A stretch of DNA of 13,023 bases, from the NCBI GenBank assembly GCA_037140715.1, contig JBAXDX010000083.1, positions 1-13,023 of the forward strand. The letters run 5' to 3'. Position numbers and translations under genes: made by a program. Source of the DNA: JAUZPB01 sp037140715 (GTDB lineage: Bacteria; Bacteroidota; Ignavibacteria; Ignavibacteriales; SURF-24). Of this stretch, positions 7,065-13,023 are shown piece by piece (positions within the stretch are counted from its first letter, which is position 1; every line of letters begins with the position of its first letter). Below the pieces are notes generated by a model. The model searched no databases. It was not told the origin of the DNA and saw only the letters and a program-made list of their open reading frames with translations.

Positions 7065-9380
7065 ATGATGATCAAAAATATTAAAGTTTCCCAGACTAAA
7101 TGCATCCTGTTTGGCATTCTGGTGCTTTCTGTCTGCTTTTCAGGCTGTTCTTACTGGAATGATTTTACAACCTACTTCAATCTTTACTATAATTCTTCCC
7201 GCTTGTTTAATGAAACAGAACAACTGATAACCGGGCAACGCAAGGTTTTATTTACCATTCAGGAAGTGCGTCCACAGGGAAATATAAGTACAAACCTTAC
7301 TAAGGTAATCGAAAAACTGTCCAAACTGTTGCAGTTTAATTCGGAATCAGCTTATATGGATGACGCTTTGCTGATGATAGGCAAATCGTTTTTCTATCAG
7401 CAGGAGTATCAGAAGGCGCTAAGGAAATTTACGGAACTAATTTCAACATACCCTGAAAGCAACCTTACTTTAGAAACACAGTTGTGGATTGGAAAGACAC
7501 AATTAAGACTAAAGAACTTTCAGCAGGCAACGGCTACGCTTGAACAGGTAATGGCAACAGCAGAGGCTGAAAAAGAAAATGATATACTTGCCCTGACATA
7601 TATCGAACAGGCAGGCTATATGATTTATCAGAATAATTATACCGAAGCTATCAGCATCGCCAAGAAGCTTATCGGGATTTCCAGCGATGATAATATCCGC
7701 TCTTATGCCATGTATGAGACAGGCCAAATGTATCTTCAGACAGACCAGCTGGAAAATGCGGCAAAGGCTTTTGCCGATGTCCGGAATTATTCACCCGGCT
7801 TTGAGCTTGAGTACTTATCGAAAATACAATATGGAAAAGTTCAGCGCAGAACAGGGAGCAACGAGTCTGCTCTGGAAATTTTTAGGGATATTGAAGCAGA
7901 TGCCAGGTACCTGACATATATCGATTCAACAAAACTTCAGACTGGTATAACGCTGCTCGAATTAAATCGCTTTGATGATGCCTTCAGCCAGTTTTCCATT
8001 ATTGATACAACGTATCGTCAGTCTCCTAATTCCGGCATTGCCAGGTATTATCTTGGTGATATTATGGAAAATCATTATCATGATTATGACAGTGCTTCAT
8101 ATTATTATTCAAAAGCCAGCACATCTACGGCTCCTCCTGAGTTTATTCAGAAGTCCGCACGCAAAGTTCAGATTTTTAATAAGTATAAATCGTTTCAACA
8201 GACTATAACAGGCTTAAACAAACAGCTTTTTTATATTTCAAATCCTGAAGAATTTGTTAAAGACTCAGCCAGATATCGTGAAGAACAAGTTTTACGGGAC
8301 AGTCTGAAACGAGAGAAAGACAAAGCCGTCAGCGCTGAATCCAATGATGTGCGGAACTCCGGAAATCCCGGACGTGCCCCTGATAGCAAACCAAATGAGA
8401 CTGGTATCAACAGGAATAAAAATCAGAATCTCCCTCCGGTAAAACCGGTTATAACTGCGGACTCAGTTAATACGCTGCTTGTCAGGAATGAGTATGAACT
8501 TGGCAGTCTCTTTTTTACGGAGCTTAATGTCAAAGATTCGGCAAAGTATTATTATACTGATATACTTGAGAATCATTCCGCGACTGTTTATACGCCGCGG
8601 ACTCTTTACGCACTTGGTGTTTATTATCAGACTGTAAATAATAAAGAGAAAGCTGACAGTCTCTTTAATGAAATTTATAATAAATATCCAAATGAGAGCA
8701 TCGTAAATGCGGCGGCTGAAAAACTGGGCAGGCCTGTGATAAATCTTAAGTACGATGCAGCCGAAGAGCTTTATATTGCCACCGAGGCAAAGATGAAGCT
8801 TAATCAGTTTAGCGAAGCCATCAGCGGATTTCATCAGATATTTAAAATGTATCCCGGGTCTCCATTTGCTCCTAAGGCTTTATATGCTGGCGGATGGATA
8901 ATGGAAAACAAATTAAAGCTGTATGATTCTGCGGCGGTTGTTTATGATTCAGTTGCAAAGAAATTTCCGGCTACGCAGTATGCCGTTGCTGTAAAAGGGA
9001 AGGTTCAGGTATATAAAGACAGACAGCTTAGATTAAAAGCCGTGCAGGATTCTATCGAAGCCTCAAAGCGTCCGAAACCTAAGATGCCAGAGAAGACAGA
9101 TTTGCCGAGCGGGAAACTAAATGTTCCGAAACAAAAAGCTGATTCAACAGTTAGCAATACCAGTCCAATAGCAGAGCCGGACCAGACGGGTAATATTCCT
9201 GTTGCAAATGATGTTGTACAGCCACGGAGCATCCCCGATTCAACGAATGCTCAGAAAAAGAATACCCTTCCTGTCGCTACTCCTTTTATGAAGAAAGAGC
9301 CGGAACCGGACTCATTGAGAAATCAAAAGGTGAAAGCGAAAGCTCCGGAGCCACCCGTCAATAAAGAAAATATAAAATAA
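7065..9380 (+). CDS. large TPR lipoprotein, SprE/PorW-like
   Basis: The 771-residue protein starts with a lipoprotein signal peptide: basic N-terminus, hydrophobic core ILFGILVLSVCFS and lipobox FSGC with C28 as the lipidated residue. Next comes YWNDFTTYFNLYYNSS, an N-terminal motif like that of SprE/PorW lipoproteins, which belong to the type IX secretion and gliding machinery in Bacteroidota. TPR-like helical repeats cover about 95-400 and 460-660, for example ALLMIGKSFFYQQEYQKALRKF split by typical A/G/Y positions. A polar, low-complexity linker lies at about 419-460, and a Lys/Pro-rich disordered tail runs from about 668 to the end. I see no Shine-Dalgarno before the ATG at 7065; ATG 7068 is equally possible. 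The stop overlaps the next start. The T9SS assignment is inference; other TPR lipoproteins cannot be excluded. Confidence 0.8.
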   Translation: MMIKNIKVSQTKCILFGILVLSVCFSGCSYWNDFTTYFNLYYNSSRLFNETEQLITGQRKVLFTIQEVRPQGNISTNLTKVIEKLSKLLQFNSESAYMDDALLMIGKSFFYQQEYQKALRKFTELISTYPESNLTLETQLWIGKTQLRLKNFQQATATLEQVMATAEAEKENDILALTYIEQAGYMIYQNNYTEAISIAKKLIGISSDDNIRSYAMYETGQMYLQTDQLENAAKAFADVRNYSPGFELEYLSKIQYGKVQRRTGSNESALEIFRDIEADARYLTYIDSTKLQTGITLLELNRFDDAFSQFSIIDTTYRQSPNSGIARYYLGDIMENHYHDYDSASYYYSKASTSTAPPEFIQKSARKVQIFNKYKSFQQTITGLNKQLFYISNPEEFVKDSARYREEQVLRDSLKREKDKAVSAESNDVRNSGNPGRAPDSKPNETGINRNKNQNLPPVKPVITADSVNTLLVRNEYELGSLFFTELNVKDSAKYYYTDILENHSATVYTPRTLYALGVYYQTVNNKEKADSLFNEIYNKYPNESIVNAAAEKLGRPVINLKYDAAEELYIATEAKMKLNQFSEAISGFHQIFKMYPGSPFAPKALYAGGWIMENKLKLYDSAAVVYDSVAKKFPATQYAVAVKGKVQVYKDRQLRLKAVQDSIEASKRPKPKMPEKTDLPSGKLNVPKQKADSTVSNTSPIAEPDQTGNIPVANDVVQPRSIPDSTNAQKKNTLPVATPFMKKEPEPDSLRNQKVKAKAPEPPVNKENIK

Positions 9381-10111
9381 TGACGCAATTCCCAGAGAAT
9401 GAAACAGGTGTTTTATTTGATAAGCTTCTGCATAAGTTCAGGCATCGTAAGTTTGCCGGTTTTCTGCTTTATATTGCATGTGTATTGTACCTTTCAGTTC
9501 CATCGTTCGGGCTGCCCGTACTTGAATACGGGCATCTTAGAATCTCATCCTTTATGGAACAACGGGCATTGGAGAGTTCCCTCTTATTTTATCCGCAACA
9601 ATCATGGGTAAGTCTTAGCGATGTAAATCCCAATCTTTTAAAGTCCATAGTTTCGATGGAGGACGGAAAGTTTTTCATCCATAAAGGGATAGACTGGGAA
9701 GAGCTTGAGCATTCGATAAAGGCTAACAAGCGGAAAAGAAAAATAGCCAGAGGCGGAAGCACAATCACAATGCAACTCTCAAAGAACCTGTTCTTAAGAA
9801 CAGACAAGAATATATTTCGCAAAGCCAAGGAACTGCTGATATCGACAAGAATGGAGAAGGAAATAAGCAAGAAGGCTCTGCTTGCCAGCTACGTAAATAT
9901 TATAGAATGGGGCAACGGCATATTTGGAATCGATAAAGCAAGCCATGTCTATTATAAGAAAGAACCGAAGATCCTTACGCTTAACGAGTGTCTGAGGCTT
10001 GTCGCCGTTATACCTTCCCCGCTCGAACATCAGCCAACGGACAACTCATCATACGTCAGGTTTCGTTCATCTGTTATAAGAGAAAGATATAATGATGTCA
10101 TTCTTCCATAA
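9380..10111 (+). CDS. mtgA: monofunctional biosynthetic peptidoglycan transglycosylase (GT51)
   Basis: This enzyme polymerises lipid II into glycan strands at the outer face of the inner membrane. The 243 residues have a cytoplasmic N-terminus, one membrane segment (about 26-44, AGFLLYIACVLYLSVPSF) and a GT51 domain. Motif 1 is SMEDGKFFIHKGIDW, with the probable catalytic E94. Motif 2 is RGGSTITMQLSKNLFLR (124-140). Then come RKAKELLISTRMEKEISKKALLASYVN and the EWGNGIFG segment (176-183). There is no transpeptidase domain, and the length is normal for MtgA. A small variation is TMQLSKN where TQQLAKN is usual. The ATG shares its A with the last base of the preceding TAA (TAATG), so translation is probably coupled to the TPR lipoprotein. 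Confidence 0.93.
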   Translation: MTQFPENETGVLFDKLLHKFRHRKFAGFLLYIACVLYLSVPSFGLPVLEYGHLRISSFMEQRALESSLLFYPQQSWVSLSDVNPNLLKSIVSMEDGKFFIHKGIDWEELEHSIKANKRKRKIARGGSTITMQLSKNLFLRTDKNIFRKAKELLISTRMEKEISKKALLASYVNIIEWGNGIFGIDKASHVYYKKEPKILTLNECLRLVAVIPSPLEHQPTDNSSYVRFRSSVIRERYNDVILP

Positions 10112-10180
10112 ATATAAAATAAAAATACCACATCTGTACAAAACAATTTAATATACGGAAATAAAGTCCGAATATTAACT

Positions 10181-10214
10181 AAATTGAACAGCTTCTCATA
10201 AGCTGGTTGAATTT
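10181..10214. terminator. imperfect hairpin downstream of mtgA
   Basis: Positions 10181-10194 (aaattgaacagctt) pair with 10200-10214 (aagctggttgaattt) around a 5-base loop, with one mismatch and one bulged G. There is no strong T run afterwards (ataattatcccc), so termination would be weak. It is the only end signal between mtgA and the two-component gene, and it could instead be a protein-binding structure. Confidence 0.4.
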
Positions 10215-10228
10215 ATAATTATCCCCTG

Positions 10229-10278
10229 CACTTATACTTCATTATACAACACTTATCAACAAAACCGTACACTTGTCA
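10229..10278 (+). promoter_or_regulatory. three phased direct repeats, candidate activator operator
   Basis: Three copies of a CACTT[A/G]T-type box occur: CACTTATAC (10229-10237), CACTTATCA (10250-10258) and CACTTGTCA (10270-10278). The last two agree over 11 bases, counting from the A before each box, with one change (ACACTTATCAA / ACACTTGTCAA). Start-to-start spacing is 21 and 20 bases, about two helical turns, so a protein could bind all three on one face. They lie about 45 to 90 bases upstream of the predicted transcription start of the kinase gene, a normal place for an activator. Confidence 0.4.
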
Positions 10279-10304
10279 ATATTCAATGAATAACTAATAT
10301 TCTT

Positions 10305-10313
10305 TGCTATAAT
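10305..10313 (+). promoter_or_regulatory. extended -10 promoter for the REC-kinase gene
   Basis: TGCTATAAT at 10305-10313 is a perfect extended -10 (TGn TATAAT). There is no good -35 at 17 bases; TTGTCA at 10273 is too far away and lies within the direct repeats. Transcription would start near 10320, about 20 bases before the ATG, with AGGAG (10331-10335) in the short leader. A weak -35 fits a promoter that needs an activator. Confidence 0.5.
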
Positions 10314-10340
10314 TTACCTGTAAATAAAAGGAGAGTTATT

Positions 10341-11414
10341 ATGCAAAAATTAATTTTAGTTGTCGAAGATGATTCCGATGTACTGGGTATTATAGAAGAT
10401 ATCCTCACTAATAATTCATACAGAGTTATTAGTGCGTCAAACGGGAAAGAAGCTGTAACTATTTTACAAACGGAAACGCCTGATTTAATATTATCTGATA
10501 TACTCATGCCCTGTATGAATGGATTTGAATTACTGAAATTTGTTCAGAACTCAAAACATACTGAACATATCCCCTTTGTCTTTTTAACTGCAAAAACTTC
10601 AAATAGCGATATGAGAACGGGAATGGGACTGGGTGCGGACGATTATCTGATTAAACCATTCAGGGTTGTGGAGCTTCTGGAAATGCTTGCAGTCAGACTA
10701 AAAAAAAGAGAAGCCATAAATGAGCAGTTCAACAAAATTAAAGAAAATATTGCATTTTCCGTTGAGCATGAATTAAGAACTCCGTTAACCCCGATAATAG
10801 GTTACTCAGGTATGATGAACGAAGATGTTCAGTCATTAACAACTGAAGAGATTAAAGATATGAGCGCGATTATCTTGAAAAGCGCTTTACGGCTTCATTC
10901 CAGGATTGAAAAATTTGTTCTCTTTTCGAGCCTGCAATACGAATTAACCGGATTGAATCCAAATATTATTAATAATACAGCAGAGGATATAGAAGATTTA
11001 GTCAATATTATTGCTAAAGAAGAGCGTAAAATCAAAGACGGGGTTATTGAATTAGAATCCGTCATAGAAAAAAGCCAGTTAAAAATTAATGAATCATGTT
11101 TAGGAATCTGCATAAAAGAGCTTATTGAAAATGCATGTAAATTTTCGAATTCTAATTCTATGATAAAAATAACGGGGGAAAATAAATCAGAGTTTTATGA
11201 ACTTTCATTTGAAAATACCGGTATGGAATTCAATTTTAATCAAATAATAAACATTACTCTTTTTAATAAACAGGACCCTTCTTTTATAGGAAGCGGTCTC
11301 GGGCTGCCTATTGTAAAGAAAATAGCCGAATATTTTTCCGGCAGGCTAAAAATTGTTACTAATAAGCAGAAACATACCATAGTGTCAATACAAATACCCA
11401 TAGCAAAAAATTAA
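10341..11414 (+). CDS. receiver domain-histidine kinase protein (REC-HisKA-HATPase)
   Basis: This 357-residue soluble signalling protein has an N-terminal receiver domain (1-120) with acidic E9/D10/D11, phosphoacceptor D53 (LSDILMP), T83 (FLTAKT) and K105 (LIKPF). A HisKA-type dimerisation helix follows with FSVEHELRTPLTPIIGYS (H143). The ATPase domain has the N-box KELIENACKFS (N264) and GSGLGLPIVKKIAEYF (317-332). The first glycine box is ENTGMEF, without the usual leading Asp, a variation seen in some active kinases. There is no transmembrane or PAS sensor, so input probably comes by phosphotransfer to D53 or by protein contact. There is no output DNA-binding domain. The SD AGGAG lies before the ATG. 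The chemoreceptor follows after 81 bases with no terminator, so they may share a transcript. The partner kinase or regulator is not in the window. Confidence 0.93.
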   Translation: MQKLILVVEDDSDVLGIIEDILTNNSYRVISASNGKEAVTILQTETPDLILSDILMPCMNGFELLKFVQNSKHTEHIPFVFLTAKTSNSDMRTGMGLGADDYLIKPFRVVELLEMLAVRLKKREAINEQFNKIKENIAFSVEHELRTPLTPIIGYSGMMNEDVQSLTTEEIKDMSAIILKSALRLHSRIEKFVLFSSLQYELTGLNPNIINNTAEDIEDLVNIIAKEERKIKDGVIELESVIEKSQLKINESCLGICIKELIENACKFSNSNSMIKITGENKSEFYELSFENTGMEFNFNQIINITLFNKQDPSFIGSGLGLPIVKKIAEYFSGRLKIVTNKQKHTIVSIQIPIAKN

Positions 11415-11495
11415 TAATCAATTTCGGAAAAACCCAAACTTGAGGAAGCAACTTAAAATTATATCATAAAAACAAACAATCTAAGGAGTGACAAA

Positions 11496-13023
11496 ATGAA
11501 ACAGTTCAAAGATCTTAAAATCAGCGTTAAACTGCTTACAGGTTTTATCTTTACAGCAATACTTGCGGCAACAGTCGGATGGTTTGGCATAAATAATATG
11601 CAAAAAATTGACGATGCGGATACTCTTCTTTATGAAAAAGCGACTGTACCGCTGGGTCAGTTGCAAAAAATCGGAGTGGCATTCCAGGTAATCCATGTTA
11701 ATCTGCGGGACGTTCTCATGACGACCGAGCCGGCAGTAATAGACCAGAAAACGGCAAAGATTGATAAAATGCATTCTATTGTTGAAGAGGAACTGAGAGG
11801 ATATGCAAAAACTTTTCTGAATGATAATGATAAACAGGAGTATGAAAAATTCAAAGCTTCGTATGTATCAACTCAGCAGCTTATATTAAAAGTAGTACAG
11901 CTTTGGAAAAGCGGGCAAAAAGAAGAAGCTATGACTTTAATGAAAGGGGATGCTTATGTTTCTGCAACTAAAACCGATGAACTGCTTACCAAAATAGTAG
12001 AACTGAATATCTCTGCCGCAAAAGAAATAGCCGAAAACAATACGGCAATTGCAAAGTCTGCTACAACAATAATGACTATTGCTGTTACTTTTTGTTTTGC
12101 TGTTTCTGTCTGGCTGGGTTTATTCATTTCAAAAGCCATGACTACCAAAATCAGACAGGTTGTAGAACGTATGGACAGCTTATCAAATTTTGATATAACA
12201 AACCTTGGGAAGGGAAGCGCGCAGCTTGCCGGTGGAGATCTGAATATTAATATTGCAGTAACTACAGAACCTTTTGAAACAGATTCAAAAGATGAAATCG
12301 GGCAGCTTGCTCAGAGTATGAACAAAATCATCATCAATACAAGAGCTACGATTGGTTCGGTTGATAAAGCTGTAGAAGCAGTAAAAGATATTATAAATGA
12401 AACAAAGTTATTAGTAGATGCTGCGGTTGAGGGAAAACTTGAAACAAGAGGAAATGCGTCTAAATTCAGAGGCAGCTATAAAGAACTGGTCGAAGGACTG
12501 AATGCGACATTCGATGCTATAGTAAGACCAATTAATGAATCCAGCAGACTTCTCGGAGCAATGGCAGACGGAGATCTAACCGGGCGTATTACTGCCGATT
12601 ATCCGGGCGATTACGGAATACTGAAAGACAGCATTAACAGGTTTGGCGATGCTATGTGCGATGCACTGTACCGGGTAACCGAAGCCGTTCAGGCAACAGC
12701 AAGCGCAAGCAATGAAATTTTATCAGGTACAGAGCAAATGTCCGCAGGAGCACAGGAACAAAGTTCTTCGGCTGCCGAAGTTGCCAGTGCCGTTGAACAG
12801 ATGACCAAAACAATTTTTGAAAATACTAATAACATGACCCGCGTTTCTGAAACAGCAAAAGTTTCAGAGAATATTGCCCGTGAAGGCGGGAAGGTCGTCA
12901 GCGATACAATCAATGGAATGAATAGAATTGCCGAAGTAGTTACGCAGGCGGCAGGTACTGTAAAGGAACTGGGTATCAGCAGCAATAAAATAGGAGAAAT
13001 TGTTCAGGTCATTGATGATATAG
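11496..13023 (+). CDS. methyl-accepting chemotaxis protein, 3' end beyond window
   Basis: Read directly from ATG 11496, which follows AAGGAG by 8 bases, the frame is open for 509 codons to the window edge. Residues 12-33 are TM1 (LLTGFIFTAILAATVGWFGI). Residues 34-190 are a mostly helical periplasmic region of the size of the four-helix-bundle ligand domain (4HB_MCP). TM2 is about 191-212. A HAMP domain follows, ending with DEIGQLAQSMN (266-276). Two further HAMP-like stretches follow: VDAAVEGKLETRG...FRGSYKELVEGLN (307-336) and GAMADGDLTGRI...GILKDSINRF (354-383). The signalling coiled coil begins about 400 with MSAGAQEQSSSAAEVASAVEQM. The conserved hairpin tip (EVRKLAE type) would lie past the edge. 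It should cluster in the inner membrane and signal to CheA/CheW encoded elsewhere. The ligand is unknown. Confidence 0.95.
   Translation, partial: MKQFKDLKISVKLLTGFIFTAILAATVGWFGINNMQKIDDADTLLYEKATVPLGQLQKIGVAFQVIHVNLRDVLMTTEPAVIDQKTAKIDKMHSIVEEELRGYAKTFLNDNDKQEYEKFKASYVSTQQLILKVVQLWKSGQKEEAMTLMKGDAYVSATKTDELLTKIVELNISAAKEIAENNTAIAKSATTIMTIAVTFCFAVSVWLGLFISKAMTTKIRQVVERMDSLSNFDITNLGKGSAQLAGGDLNINIAVTTEPFETDSKDEIGQLAQSMNKIIINTRATIGSVDKAVEAVKDIINETKLLVDAAVEGKLETRGNASKFRGSYKELVEGLNATFDAIVRPINESSRLLGAMADGDLTGRITADYPGDYGILKDSINRFGDAMCDALYRVTEAVQATASASNEILSGTEQMSAGAQEQSSSAAEVASAVEQMTKTIFENTNNMTRVSETAKVSENIAREGGKVVSDTINGMNRIAEVVTQAAGTVKELGISSNKIGEIVQVIDDI

Noticed and set aside
8463..8834. 123-codon minus-strand frame inside the TPR lipoprotein gene
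   Set aside because: Antisense to a well-supported repeat region; no ribosome site or family resemblance.

Overview
The window reads as a chromosomal stretch of a moderately AT-rich Gram-negative bacterium of the Bacteroidota/Chlorobi superphylum, most likely near Ignavibacteria. This is inferred from several things seen in the sequence. SecA (about 1020 aa) has an enlarged segment after its DEAD-like motif. The large TPR lipoprotein resembles the SprE/PorW type. Upstream of secA there is a TTG...TAnnTTTG promoter-like pair of the Bacteroidota kind. A methyl-accepting chemotaxis protein is also present, which is uncommon in classical Bacteroidetes but known in Ignavibacteria. No marker gene was available to settle the taxonomy.

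Layout. Positions 1-160 are the end of a 20-bp tandem array with an 80-bp higher-order period. Positions 241-388 form a compact inverted-repeat element with two internal palindromes, resembling a MITE or an IS relic. A doubtful minus-strand frame runs into its right end. A small RRM RNA-binding protein lies on the minus strand (756-1007) and ends in a clear intrinsic terminator. After a divergent AT-rich spacer come folK, a small membrane-anchored protein and a GT9 glycosyltransferase, which look like one operon. Then follow secA with its own promoter, a stand-alone PII gene (glnB type), a TPR lipoprotein and a monofunctional peptidoglycan transglycosylase. The last two overlap by one base (TAATG).

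From 10112 onward there is a regulated signalling module. A spacer carries an imperfect hairpin, three direct repeats spaced about two helical turns apart and an extended -10 promoter. It is followed by a receiver-histidine kinase protein (REC first, kinase second) and then a chemoreceptor that runs off the right edge.

How the genes relate. The middle of the window is mostly envelope biology: sugar transfer, protein export, an outer-membrane lipoprotein and glycan-strand polymerisation, with housekeeping folate and nitrogen-signalling genes among them. The right end is sensory. I see no CRISPR array, tRNA, rRNA or phage gene. The least explained parts are the repeat/inverted-repeat region at 1-390 and the direct-repeat operator candidate at 10229-10278.
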